From the NCBI RefSeq assembly GCF_023150065.1, contig NZ_JAKLLN010000031.1, positions 243-42,135 on the forward strand: a stretch of 41,893 bases of DNA. The letters are read 5' to 3'. The notes beneath the pieces were generated by a model. That model had not been told where the DNA came from. It worked only from the letters and a program-made list of their open reading frames with translations, and did not search any database. Shown here one piece after another: positions 14,802 to 22,854 of this stretch (position 1 is the first letter of the stretch; each line of letters begins with the position of its first letter). This stretch comes from Zoogloea sp. (lineage in GTDB: Bacteria > Pseudomonadota > Gammaproteobacteria > Burkholderiales > Rhodocyclaceae). The position numbers and the translations under genes are program-made.

Positions 14802-15935
14802 ATGAAAATCGATTCGCCCCGCATCGCTTCCTTCCAGCCTCCCGTGCGTACCCTGATGGGCCCCGGGCCGTCCGATGTGCCGCCGCGGGTGCTGGCAGCC
14901 ATGGCCCGCCCCACCATCGGCCACCTGGATCCGGCCTTCGTGGGCATGATGGACGAGCTCAAGAGCCTGCTCCGCTATGCCTTCCAGACCGACAACGAGC
15001 TGACTTTCCCGGTTTCGGCACCGGGTTCGGTGGGGATGGAGACCTGTTTCGTCAACCTGGTGAGCCCGGGCGACAAGGTGGTGGTGTGCATCAACGGGGT
15101 GTTTGGCCAGCGCATGGCCGAGAACGTGCGCCGTTGTGGTGGCGTGCCGGTGATCGTCGAAGACCCGTGGGGTGCGCCGGTTGACCCGGCCAAGGTGGAA
15201 GAGGCCTTCGCTGCCAATCCGGATGCGGCCCTGTTTGCCTTCGTGCATGCCGAAACCTCCACGGGGGCGCTCTCCGATGCTGCCACGCTGGCGGCGATCG
15301 CCCGGCGTTACGGGGCGCTGACGATCATGGATTGCGTCACCTCCCTCGGTGGGGTGCCGGTGCTGCTGGACCAGTGGGGCATCGACGCGGCCTATTCCGG
15401 CAGCCAGAAGTGCCTGTCGAGCACGCCCGGCCTGTCGCCGGTGAGTTTTTCGCCGGCAGCCGTCGAACGCATCCGCGCCCGCAAGTCCCCTTGCCCGAGC
15501 TGGTTCCAGGATCTGGGCCTGGTGCTGGGCTACTGGAGCGGCGCCAAGCGCACCTACCATCACACGGCGCCGGTCAATCCGCTCTATGGCCTGCATGAGT
15601 CTCTGGTGATGCTCGCCGAGGAAGGCCTGGAAAACGCCTGGCAACGCCACCACAACAATCACCTGCGCCTGCGCGCCGGGCTGGAGGCCCTGGGCCTCAA
15701 GTTCGTGGTCCGCGAGGATGCGCGCCTGCCCCAGCTGAATACCGTGTGGGTGCCGGAAGGGGTTGATGAAGCCCAGGTCCGCAGCCGCCTGCTCAACGAA
15801 TTCAGCATCGAGATCGGTGCCGGTCTGGGGGCGCTGGCCGGCCGTGTCTGGCGTATCGGCCTGATGGGGCACTCCAGCCGCCCGGCCAACATCGTCCTGG
15901 TGCTGGCCGCGCTGGAAACCGTGATCCGCGGCTGA
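14802..15935 (+). CDS. Class V pyridoxal-phosphate aminotransferase (alanine/serine-glyoxylate type)
   Basis: 377 residues. Class V signatures: [17 protein letters not shown] at the N-terminus, [21 protein letters not shown], the cofactor Asp in [14 protein letters not shown] and the Schiff-base lysine in [16 protein letters not shown]. The C-terminal block [20 protein letters not shown] is characteristic of the alanine-glyoxylate/serine-glyoxylate group, which moves amino groups between alanine or serine and glyoxylate. Exact donor and acceptor cannot be settled. I choose the ATG at 14802 with a CAGGAGACA site over one six codons upstream. A rho-independent terminator follows at 15943-15989. 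Confidence 0.88.
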   Translation: MKIDSPRIASFQPPVRTLMGPGPSDVPPRVLAAMARPTIGHLDPAFVGMMDELKSLLRYAFQTDNELTFPVSAPGSVGMETCFVNLVSPGDKVVVCINGVFGQRMAENVRRCGGVPVIVEDPWGAPVDPAKVEEAFAANPDAALFAFVHAETSTGALSDAATLAAIARRYGALTIMDCVTSLGGVPVLLDQWGIDAAYSGSQKCLSSTPGLSPVSFSPAAVERIRARKSPCPSWFQDLGLVLGYWSGAKRTYHHTAPVNPLYGLHESLVMLAEEGLENAWQRHHNNHLRLRAGLEALGLKFVVREDARLPQLNTVWVPEGVDEAQVRSRLLNEFSIEIGAGLGALAGRVWRIGLMGHSSRPANIVLVLAALETVIRG

Positions 15936-15942
15936 TCAGGAC

Positions 15943-15989
15943 ATGGCCCGGATGACCGGCCTTCAGGGCGGGTGATCCGGGCCATTTTT
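15943..15989 (+). terminator. Rho-independent terminator after the aminotransferase gene
   Basis: A perfect 11-bp stem (ATGGCCCGGAT at 15943-15953 with ATCCGGGCCAT at 15975-15985), 21-nt loop, then a T run at 15985-15989. A second GC-rich hairpin (about 15992-16020, stem ACAGGCCCGGC / GCCGGGGCCTGT with one bulge) follows and could serve the convergent comEA-like gene, although it has no T tract. Confidence 0.8.
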
Positions 15990-16041
15990 CAACAGGCCCG
16001 GCGTCCTGCCGGGGCCTGTCTTCAAGGCAGCTCTGCCGCTT

Positions 16042-16311
16042 TTACTTCTTCGCTTCACCCCCCGTCACCGTCAGTTCGCCTTTCAGCTTGGCCAGATTCT
16101 TGTCGCCAAAGCCCTTGATGTTCTTCAGGTCGTCCACGCTCTTGAAGGGGCCGTTCTTGCTGCGGTAGTCGACGATCGCCTGGGCCTTGGCGGGCCCGAT
16201 GCCCTTGACGCCGTCCAGCTCTGCGGGCGTGGCGGTGTTGATGTTGACGGCTGCAAAGGCCAGGTTGATGCCGGCCAGGCTCAGGGCGATGAGGGACAGG
16301 ATGCGCTTCAT
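16042..16311 (-). CDS. ComEA-like helix-hairpin-helix DNA-binding protein
   Basis: 89 residues. A secretory signal (MKRILSLIALSLAGINLAFA) is followed by one double helix-hairpin-helix domain: VNINTATPAELDGVKGIGPA, KAQAIVDYRSKNGPFKSVDDL and IKGFGDKNLAKL. These small periplasmic proteins match the DNA-binding domain of ComEA, which receives DNA during transformation, but standalone copies are common and often have no proven competence role. A GGAGA site precedes the ATG. Transcribed alone, convergent with the aminotransferase gene. Confidence 0.9.
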   Translation of the reverse strand: MKRILSLIALSLAGINLAFAAVNINTATPAELDGVKGIGPAKAQAIVDYRSKNGPFKSVDDLKNIKGFGDKNLAKLKGELTVTGGEAKK

Positions 16312-16468
16312 GGTGGTCTCCGGGTTAATGACAATTACATTTTAATGTCAATCCATATGTCATTGGCAAGGCGCCATGTTCCGCCCCTGCAACATCCGGA
16401 GACGATTGCCCTGCAACCCGCGGCGGGATGCGGCGTTGAAGGGGGGCAACCTTTATTGGAGTGAAGTC

Positions 16469-16651
16469 ATGAAGCGCCTTATCTGCATCGTCCTGGCCGC
16501 CGCCTCCCTGAGCGCCTGTGTCGTCCTTCCGGTTGGTCATGAGCGTGGGTATGGCTATGGACACGGGCATCGCCACTATTCGCCGCCGCCGGTCATGGTG
16601 GTGCCGCCGGCTCCGGGGCCGGGCTATAGCCGGGGTTATCGTGGCTGGTGA
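16469..16651 (+). CDS. Small His/Gly/Tyr/Pro-rich lipoprotein
   Basis: 60 residues. The signal MKRLICIVLAAASLSAC ends in a lipobox (LSAC); the mature part is HERGYGYGHGHRHYSPPP followed by a Pro-rich and Gly/Arg/Tyr tail. The His cluster could bind metal, but no domain is recognised. The ATG at 16469 has a GGAGTG site; the longer open frame from 16376 is not supported. Similar small lipoproteins are widespread and usually left as hypothetical. Confidence 0.7.
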   Translation: MKRLICIVLAAASLSACVVLPVGHERGYGYGHGHRHYSPPPVMVVPPAPGPGYSRGYRGW

Positions 16652-16658
16652 GGGTAAA

Positions 16659-16677
16659 GGCCGGAAAAAATCCGGCC
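16659..16677. terminator. Short stem-loop after the small lipoprotein gene
   Basis: GGCCGGA (16659-16665), AAAAA loop, TCCGGCC (16671-16677). The stem is perfect but no T run follows on the plus strand, so termination is uncertain. Confidence 0.35.
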
Positions 16678-16738
16678 GGTGCGGGTGGATTGCGCTTATG
16701 CTCGACGCCTGCGACCAACCCGCCCCCGGTGGGGCGAC

Positions 16739-18571
16739 ATGCGCCCCCGCCGGCCCTGTCCGATGCCGTCCTCGTTGCGAACTGCCACTGTCCATGAACA
16801 CCGGCTGAGCCTGGCCGAAGTGCTCGATCTGCTCACCGCCGACCGGATGGTGGCGCAGGCCGATGCCGACAACCTGCGTCTTGCCCAGGGCATCCGGCCC
16901 TCCGATGCCCATCCTCTGATCATCATTGCCAGCCAGAAGTGGGCCTCCAGGCTGCCACCCCACCGGGTGCTGGGCCTGGAGGAGCTCACCGAGTGGCTGG
17001 CGGGCAAGGTGGAGCTGGACTACTACCGCATCGACCCCCTGAAGATCGACTTTGCCGCCGTGACAGCGGTGATGTCGTCGGCCTACGCTACCCGTTTCGG
17101 GGTGTTGCCGGTGCAGGTGGGCTTGCGCGAGGTGGTGGTGGCTACCACCCAGCCCTATCTGCGGGAATGGGAAAAGGAGGTGGCTGGCTACCTCAAGAAG
17201 GACATCCGCCGGGTGGTGGCCAACCCGGCGGACGTGGCGCGCTACCTGGTGGAGTTCTACAACCTCGCCCGTTCGGTCAAGAATGCAGCCCGCAGCAGCG
17301 GCCACACGGGGGCCAGCCTGTCGTCCTTCGAGCAGCTGGTGGAGCTGGGCCAGGGCAACCGGCAGTTCGACGCCAACGACAGTCACATCGTCAACATCGT
17401 GGACTGGCTGTGGCAGTACGCCTTCGAGCAGCGCGCCAGCGACATCCACATCGAGCCCCGCCGGGACATGGGCCTGGTGCGCTTCCGCATCGACGGGGTG
17501 CTGCACCAGGTGTACCAGATGCCGATGCCGGTGCTCACCGCCATGACCAGCCGCATCAAGATCCTCGGCCGCATGGACGTGGTGGAGAAACGCCGCCCCC
17601 AGGACGGCCGTATCAAGACCCGGGTGAGCAGCGGCAAGGAGGTGGAGTTGCGCCTGTCCACCCTGCCCACGGCCTTTGGCGAAAAGCTGGTGATGCGCAT
17701 CTTCGATCCCGAAGTGCTGGTGCGCAACATGGCCGAGCTGGGCTTTTCGGAGCAGGACGAAGCGCGCTGGCATTCCATCTCCGAGAAGCCCCACGGCATT
17801 GTCCTGGTCACCGGGCCGACCGGCTCGGGCAAGACCACCACCCTCTACTCGACCCTCAAGCAGCTCGCCACCCCCGAGGTGAATGTGTGCACCATCGAGG
17901 ATCCGATCGAGATGGTGGAGCCCGCCTTCAACCAGATGCAGGTGCACCAGGCCATCGAACTGGGCTTTGCCGACGGGGTGCGGGCCCTGATGCGGCAGGA
18001 CCCGGACATCATCATGGTGGGCGAGATCCGCGACCTGGAAACCGCCGAGATGGCCATCCAGGCCGCCCTCACCGGCCACCTGGTGCTGTCCACCCTGCAC
18101 ACCAACGATGCGCCGTCGGCCGTCACCCGCATGCTCGACCTGGGGGTGCCGGCCTACCTGCTCAACGCCACCCTGCTCGGCATCATGGCCCAGCGCCTGG
18201 TGCGCATCCTGTGCCCCCACTGCAAGCAGCCCCACCCCCTGACCCCCGATGAAGAGGCCATCTGGGATCACCTGGTGACGCCCTGGAAGGCGCCCCGGCC
18301 GAGCCGCATCCACAAGGCCGTCGGCTGTCTGGAATGCCGCATGACCGGCTACATGGGGCGCATCGGGCTGTACGAGATCCTGCTCATGTCGCCGGAGGTG
18401 AAAAAGGCGGTCAATGGGGAGATGGACATCGCCCGAGTGCGTGACATCGCCATCCGTGAGGGCATGAAGCCCCTGCGCCTGTCGGGGGCCCTCAAGGTGG
18501 CGGCCGGCATCACGACCCTGGAAGAGGTGGTGAAGATCGCGCCGCCCGCCGAGAGCAGCGAAAGCGCCTGA
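16739..18571 (+). CDS. GspE/PilB-family secretion/pilus ATPase
   Basis: About 610 residues. A MshEN-like N-terminal domain is followed by the type II/IV secretion ATPase core: SDIHIEPRRDMGLVRFRIDG, Walker A GPTGSGKT (359-366), Asp box TIEDPIEM, Walker B DIIMVGEIRD, His box TGHLVLSTLHTNDAPSAVTR and a zinc tetracysteine (CPHC...CLEC). These hexameric ATPases power type II secretion or type IV pilus extension. No gsp or pil partner is nearby, so it is an orphan here and the machine it serves is unknown. Start choice: ATG 16739 has a GGTGGGG site; GTG 16679 and ATG 16763 are alternatives. Confidence 0.88.
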   Translation: MRPRRPCPMPSSLRTATVHEHRLSLAEVLDLLTADRMVAQADADNLRLAQGIRPSDAHPLIIIASQKWASRLPPHRVLGLEELTEWLAGKVELDYYRIDPLKIDFAAVTAVMSSAYATRFGVLPVQVGLREVVVATTQPYLREWEKEVAGYLKKDIRRVVANPADVARYLVEFYNLARSVKNAARSSGHTGASLSSFEQLVELGQGNRQFDANDSHIVNIVDWLWQYAFEQRASDIHIEPRRDMGLVRFRIDGVLHQVYQMPMPVLTAMTSRIKILGRMDVVEKRRPQDGRIKTRVSSGKEVELRLSTLPTAFGEKLVMRIFDPEVLVRNMAELGFSEQDEARWHSISEKPHGIVLVTGPTGSGKTTTLYSTLKQLATPEVNVCTIEDPIEMVEPAFNQMQVHQAIELGFADGVRALMRQDPDIIMVGEIRDLETAEMAIQAALTGHLVLSTLHTNDAPSAVTRMLDLGVPAYLLNATLLGIMAQRLVRILCPHCKQPHPLTPDEEAIWDHLVTPWKAPRPSRIHKAVGCLECRMTGYMGRIGLYEILLMSPEVKKAVNGEMDIARVRDIAIREGMKPLRLSGALKVAAGITTLEEVVKIAPPAESSESA

Positions 18572-18662
18572 CCGGGCGCCCTGCCGGAGGTGACTTCCGG
18601 CCCACTTCCGGCCCTTTTGGGCGTACCCTGCGCAGCACTCTTGCTTACTCCTGGAGCCCTAC

Positions 18663-20189
18663 ATGGCCTCATCCCCCGAAAACGTCAGCATGGCCCTGTT
18701 CTGTGACTTCGAGAACGTGGCCCTGGGCGTGCGCGATGCGAACTACGAAAAGTTCGATATCAAGCTGGTTCTTGAGCGCCTGCTCCTCAAGGGCAGCATC
18801 GTCGTCAAGAAGGCCTACTGCGACTGGGAGCGCTACAAGGGCTTCAAGGCGACCATGCACGAGGCCAACTTCGAACTGATCGAGATTCCCCACGTGCGCC
18901 AGTCCGGCAAGAACTCCGCCGACATCCGCCTCGTCGTGGACGCCCTCGACCTGTGCTACACCAAGAGCCACGTCAATACCTTCGTCATCATCAGCGGGGA
19001 TTCCGATTTTTCACCGCTGGTGTCCAAGCTGCGCGAGAACGCCAAGCAGGTGATCGGCGTGGGGGTCAAGCAATCCACCTCCGACCTGCTCATCGCCAAC
19101 TGCGACGAGTTCATCTTCTACGACGACCTGGTCCGCGAGACGCGCCAGGTGGCGGCCCGCCGCGAACCCCGGGAAGCTCAGCAGTCCAGCCGGCGCAGCC
19201 CCGAAGAGGAAAAGCGCCGCAAGGAAGAGCTCGACGCCCGCCGTACCCGCGCTGTCGAGATCGCCGCCGAAACCTTCGAAGCCCTGCTCGCCGAGCGGGG
19301 TGATACCGGCAAGATCTGGGCCTCGGTGCTCAAGGAGGCCATCAAGCGCCGCAAGCCCGATTTCAGCGAAACCCGCTACGGCTTCCGGGCCTTCGGCAAC
19401 CTCCTCGAGGAGGCCCAGTCCCGCGGGCTGCTGGAGTTCGGCCGGGACGAGAAATCCGGCACCTACGTGTATCGCTCCGGCGCAGCCGCCGCCCGCACCG
19501 AGCAACCTGCGGCCGAACCCGCGGTGATGGCCGAAGGGCAGACCAGCAACGCCGTGGCGGAGCAGGCGGAATCCCGTCGATCATCCCGTCGCGGCGGCCG
19601 TGGCGGCAACAAGCCCAGGGCGGATGACCTGGAAACTGCCCGCAGTGAGCTGGAGGCCGCCTATGCCGAGCATGTGGCCCAGTCAGAATTCGCGCCCCAG
19701 GCCGAGCCCGCCGAAACCCGTCGCCCCCGTCACCGTGGGCGCAGGGACGGTGGCAAGCCCGCCGACGCGCCTGCAGCGGTCGCCGCCGAAGCGCTTGAAG
19801 TTGCAGCAGTGCCGGAAGCCCCGGAAGTCCTCCTGACCCCTGAGCCCGTTGTACCCGCGGCAGCCCCGGAAACGCCGCCGGTGGCCAAGGAAAGTCGCCG
19901 GCGTGGCCGCAGCGCCCCCAAGGTTGTGGAGCCGGCTGTCGAGCCGGTGGCTCCGCCCGCTCCTGTTGCCGAGGCTGCGGCCGAAGCCGCCCCCCGCCCC
20001 GATACCCGTCGCAAGGGGCGTGGCACCCGTAAGGCCACCGAAGCCGCGGTCGATGCGGGGGGAGATGCGGGCGCCGAGGCATCCTCCGCCGAGCCGGCTG
20101 CGCCGGTGCAGGCCACCGAGGCCGCAGAAAAGCCGGCACGCAAGGCTCCCGCCCGCAGCCGGCGCCCCCGCAAGCAGGAAGAAGCCTGA
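18663..20189 (+). CDS. NYN-domain (PIN-like) putative ribonuclease with OST-HTH/LOTUS-like domain
   Basis: 508 residues in three parts. Residues 9-160 are a NYN/LabA-type nuclease domain with the acidic set FCDFENVAL (Asp15), SADIRLVVDALDL and IISGDSDFSPLV, the Mg2+-binding residues of the PIN superfamily. Residues about 195-275 (AAETFEALLAERG ... TYVYRSG) fit an OST-HTH/LOTUS RNA-binding domain. From about 280 to the end the protein is disordered, rich in Ala, Pro, Glu and Arg (RRSSRRGGRGG, RRRGRSAPK, RRKGRGTRKA), like the tails of RNA-processing enzymes. It is probably an RNase or RNA-binding regulator; the target is unknown. The gene stands alone with a CTGGAG site. Confidence 0.85.
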   Translation: MASSPENVSMALFCDFENVALGVRDANYEKFDIKLVLERLLLKGSIVVKKAYCDWERYKGFKATMHEANFELIEIPHVRQSGKNSADIRLVVDALDLCYTKSHVNTFVIISGDSDFSPLVSKLRENAKQVIGVGVKQSTSDLLIANCDEFIFYDDLVRETRQVAARREPREAQQSSRRSPEEEKRRKEELDARRTRAVEIAAETFEALLAERGDTGKIWASVLKEAIKRRKPDFSETRYGFRAFGNLLEEAQSRGLLEFGRDEKSGTYVYRSGAAAARTEQPAAEPAVMAEGQTSNAVAEQAESRRSSRRGGRGGNKPRADDLETARSELEAAYAEHVAQSEFAPQAEPAETRRPRHRGRRDGGKPADAPAAVAAEALEVAAVPEAPEVLLTPEPVVPAAAPETPPVAKESRRRGRSAPKVVEPAVEPVAPPAPVAEAAAEAAPRPDTRRKGRGTRKATEAAVDAGGDAGAEASSAEPAAPVQATEAAEKPARKAPARSRRPRKQEEA

Positions 20190-20194
20190 TCACA

Positions 20195-20231
20195 GCCCGG
20201 TGCAGCAGCTTGCGTCGCTGCCGCACCGGGC
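20195..20231. terminator. GC-rich hairpin after the NYN gene
   Basis: Stem GCCCGGTGC (20195-20203) with GCACCGGGC (20223-20231), and an inner GCAGC/GCTGC pairing. No T run follows, so intrinsic termination is uncertain. Confidence 0.35.
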
Positions 20232-20311
20232 CGGGCAATGAACTTTCCTCCCCCTCGTCTGCCTGACCCACTTCTCCGATCCGTTCGCCCGGCACCACGC
20301 CGGCGTTGTGC

Positions 20312-21223
20312 ATGCCTGCCTTTCCCCCCTTCCTCGCCCGCTATCTGCCCGCGCTGGCGCTGATCGTCCTGTCGTGCACCTGGGGCTACACCTGGGTGTT
20401 GCTCAAGCAGGGGCTCATGTACGCCTCGCCCTTTGCCCTGGCGGCCCAGCGCTGCGTGGGCGGCGCGGTGGCCCTGGTGGTGGCAGTGAAACTGATGGGC
20501 AAGTCCATGCGCCTGGTGGCCCCGCGGGAGACCGCCGTGCTCGGCCTGGTGCAGATCACCGGCTTCGTGGCCCTGCAGACCTGGGCGCTCGTGGAAGGCG
20601 GGCCCGGCAAGACGGCGGTGCTGATCTTCACCATGCCGATCTGGACCCTGCTGCTGGCCTGGCCGCTGCTGGGCGAGCGGGTGCGCGGCAAGCAGTGGCT
20701 GGCTGCTGCGTCCACGCTGGGTGGGCTGCTGCTGATCATCGAGCCCTGGAACATGCACTCCAGCCTGTTCAGCAAGATGCTGGGCATCGGCGCCGCGGTG
20801 TGCTGGGCGGTCAGCACCGTGCTCCTGAAGCGCCTGCGCCGCCGTGAGCCGGTGGACCTGCTGGTGCTGACCACCTGGCAGATGATCATCGGCTCGGTGC
20901 CCCTGCTGCTGTTGGCCGAGCTGGCGCCCGGCCGGGCCACCGACTGGAGTAGCCACTACATCGCCATCATGGCCTTCCTGTCGGTTGCCAGTGTGGCCCT
21001 GTGCTGGTGGCTGTGGGTGTGGATTCTCGACCGGGTACCGGCCTGGGAGGCCAGCCTGTCGGTGCTGGGCACGCCGGTGGTGGCCATCCTGTCTTCGCGG
21101 CTGGCCCTGGGCGAAGCCTTCAAGACCAGCGAGATCGCCGGCATCCTGCTGATCGGCGGCGGGCTCGCCCTGCTCTCCCTGTTCGGCTGGATGTCCAGCC
21201 GGCGGGCCGCACAGGCCGGCTAG
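20312..21223 (+). CDS. EamA/DMT-family transporter
   Basis: 303 residues, ten predicted helices in two EamA halves (LALIVLSCTWGYTWVLLKQG; MLGIGAAVCWAVSTVLLKRL). The N-terminal CTWGYTWV motif is typical of DMT exporters. It is a different subgroup from the EamA protein at 13351 by sequence. Substrate unknown. Start at ATG 20312, two codons inside the open frame; no strong ribosome-binding site. It converges with mobA, leaving an overlap of 4 bp at the stops. Confidence 0.87.
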   Translation: MPAFPPFLARYLPALALIVLSCTWGYTWVLLKQGLMYASPFALAAQRCVGGAVALVVAVKLMGKSMRLVAPRETAVLGLVQITGFVALQTWALVEGGPGKTAVLIFTMPIWTLLLAWPLLGERVRGKQWLAAASTLGGLLLIIEPWNMHSSLFSKMLGIGAAVCWAVSTVLLKRLRRREPVDLLVLTTWQMIIGSVPLLLLAELAPGRATDWSSHYIAIMAFLSVASVALCWWLWVWILDRVPAWEASLSVLGTPVVAILSSRLALGEAFKTSEIAGILLIGGGLALLSLFGWMSSRRAAQAG

Positions 21224-21813
21224 CCGGATTGCCCCTGGCGGGCGAGTTCTTCTGGGGTGTTGATGTTGGAGAAGGCTCCGGGGCAGTCGGAGAAATCCAC
21301 CACGACATGGCGTGCCTCCCCCACCCAGCGCCGGATCTTCCGGCCGCCACCTTCGAGAAAGGCCGCCAGGCCAGGCGCGAGGCGCCGGTGGGCGAGCAGG
21401 AAGGCCGGCTCGGGCTGGCCGTTGGCGCTGGCCATGGCCACGTCGGCCTGTGCCGCCCGGGCCGCCGCGAGCAGGCGGGGTGCCAGATCCAGGGGCAGGA
21501 AGGGGGAGTCGCAGGGGCAGGTCAGCACCCACTCACCCTCCAGCACCGGCGCATGCAGCGCGGCATCCAGGCCGGCCAGGGGGCCGACGAAGCCCGTCAG
21601 CCGGTCGGGCAGCACCCACCGGCTGAACTGTGCGTAGGCTGCGGCGTTGCGGTTGGCGTTGATCATCAGCTGCTGCACCTGGGGCGCCAGACGATCCAGC
21701 ACGTGTTTCACCATGGGCTGGCCGGCCAGTTCGACGAGGCCCTTGTCCTGCCCGCCCATGCGGCTGCCGAGGCCGCCGGCGAGGATGAGTCCGGTGATGG
21801 TGTCGTGATTCAT
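21220..21813 (-). CDS. mobA: Molybdenum cofactor guanylyltransferase MobA
   Basis: 197 residues. The nucleotidyltransferase signature LILAGGLGSRMGGQDKGLVE lies at the N-terminus, followed by GPLAGLDAAL and the metal-binding CPCDSPFLP. MobA attaches GMP to molybdopterin to make the bis-MGD cofactor used by formate dehydrogenase and other DMSO-reductase family enzymes. It is the last gene of the minus-strand selenocysteine/formate dehydrogenase island, which explains its location. The start at 21813 (MNHDTITG) is set by the family N-terminus; the longer frame runs through the upstream gene. Confidence 0.95.
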   Translation of the reverse strand: MNHDTITGLILAGGLGSRMGGQDKGLVELAGQPMVKHVLDRLAPQVQQLMINANRNAAAYAQFSRWVLPDRLTGFVGPLAGLDAALHAPVLEGEWVLTCPCDSPFLPLDLAPRLLAAARAAQADVAMASANGQPEPAFLLAHRRLAPGLAAFLEGGGRKIRRWVGEARHVVVDFSDCPGAFSNINTPEELARQGQSG

Positions 21814-21830
21814 GGTGCCGGGGCGTGTGT

Positions 21831-22223
21831 TCAGAAACTCAGGGTACGCCAGGCCGGGTCGAGGCTGCGACCCAGGAAGGCGGCCGCACCGGCTTGCCCG
21901 GTCAGGGTGGGGATCAGTGCGCTGTCCGGCACGCCATGGCTGGCCAGGGCGGTGGGGCAGGCAAACAGCCGGACCCCGAAGGCCAGGGCCTCGCGCCGGA
22001 AATCCGCCACTGACTTGCCGCTGCCGGCGGCGGCCTCGAGTTTTTCGGCGACGCCCAGACGGAGCAGTTCCACCGAGCGGGCGGTGAAGTACATCTCCAC
22101 TTCCACATCCATGGCGGCGGCCGCTGCGGCGAAGTAGAAGGGGGTGGCGCAGAGCTCCGGCCGGCCGGGGTCGGCGGCCCATACGAGGATGGCGAGTTTC
22201 TGCAGCGGGGCTTCAGAAGTCAC
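21831..22223 (-). CDS. DsrE/DsrF-like family protein
   Basis: 130 residues from a GTG at 22223 that overlaps the stop of the GcvH-like gene by 11 bp. The fold pattern LAILVWAADPGRPELCATPF, AAAMDVEVEMYFTARSVELL and VRLFACPTALASHG fits DsrE-like proteins; the Cys in FACPTAL is where family members carry the sulfur-relay cysteine. Related proteins move persulfide sulfur (TusD, DsrE). The coupling to a lipoyl-type protein and position between tRNA-Sec and mobA are unusual. A sulfur- or selenium-relay task for formate dehydrogenase maturation is possible but inferred. Confidence 0.75.
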   Translation of the reverse strand: MTSEAPLQKLAILVWAADPGRPELCATPFYFAAAAAAMDVEVEMYFTARSVELLRLGVAEKLEAAAGSGKSVADFRREALAFGVRLFACPTALASHGVPDSALIPTLTGQAGAAAFLGRSLDPAWRTLSF

Positions 22224-22689
22224 GGTCGTCCTCGTGGAACAGCGGGGTGGAGAAGTCGGACAGGTCGCGGAAGGCGTAGCGGTCCATGATGCGGGTGATC
22301 TCCGGCCTGGCTTCGGGCCAGGCCAGCAGGGCCCCGGCGGGCAGCGCATCCACCGCCTTCAGTTCGACCATCCAGGCCTCGAAGGGGGCCCGGTTGATGG
22401 CCCGGGCGGAGGGGTCGAGGGCCTCGTTGGCGCGGAGCAGTTTTGCGTTGAAAGGCGATTTGACGGGGAACACCGTCTTGCCTGCTTCGAGCAGGCCAAA
22501 GCCGCGCCCCGCGTCCACGGTGGCGCCAGTGGGTTTGGGGGTGAATAGCAGGATCTCGCCGGACAGGGCGATGCCGAACTGGCTCACCCCCACCCGGTAA
22601 CGCCCTTCCCCCAGGGGTGCGAACCACAGGTGGCTTTCCGGGTGGTAGAGCAGCGTATCCGGAAAGTCGCAGCCGCGCAGCTGGGGCAT
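22213..22689 (-). CDS. Glycine cleavage H-like lipoyl-domain protein
   Basis: 158 residues, longer than ordinary GcvH (about 130). The H-protein pattern is visible: LLYHPESHLWFAPLGEGRYR, VGVSQFGIALSGEILLF, and the lipoylation site LLEAGKTVFPVKSPF with Lys71 in the position of the ESVK lysine; the C-terminus (DRYAFRDLSDFSTPLFHEDD) is not GcvH-like. No other glycine cleavage genes are near, so it is probably not part of glycine catabolism. Lipoate-binding H-like proteins of sulfur-oxidising heterodisulfide-reductase systems are one parallel. I start at ATG 22689; a longer start would run into the tRNA-Sec gene. It overlaps the DsrE-like gene. Confidence 0.72.
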   Translation of the reverse strand: MPQLRGCDFPDTLLYHPESHLWFAPLGEGRYRVGVSQFGIALSGEILLFTPKPTGATVDAGRGFGLLEAGKTVFPVKSPFNAKLLRANEALDPSARAINRAPFEAWMVELKAVDALPAGALLAWPEARPEITRIMDRYAFRDLSDFSTPLFHEDDRDF

Positions 22690-22714
22690 GGTGGGGCTCG
22701 CTGAAGTGTGAGGG

Positions 22715-22811
22715 TGGCGGAAGAGAATGGGAGTCGAACCCACCAGGAACCGCTTGACGGCCCCTCCTGGTTTTGAAGACCAGTCGCCCCACCGGGGGAC
22801 GCATCCCTTCC
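22715..22811 (-). tRNA. selC: tRNA-Sec (anticodon UCA)
   Basis: 97 nt including an encoded CCA (plus-strand TGG at 22715-22717). The 5' end is GGAAGGGATGCG, with an 8-bp acceptor stem, a long extra arm around GGAGGGGCCGTCAAGCGG and the T loop GGTTCGACTCC. The anticodon arm is CTGGT-CTTCAAA-ACCAG with UCA at plus 22776-22774, which reads UGA. The long variable arm and long acceptor stem are diagnostic for bacterial tRNA-Sec. It sits just upstream of the GcvH-like gene and downstream of selB, so selA, selB and selC are together. Confidence 0.97.
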
Positions 22812-22854
22812 GTTCAGAAAAGCGTTAATTGAACGTAGTTTATCGCATTTAAGC

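Noticed and set aside
16659-16677. Strong intrinsic terminator at the GGCCGGA/TCCGGCC hairpin
   Set aside because: Stem is good but no T tract follows; kept only as a low-confidence stem-loop.
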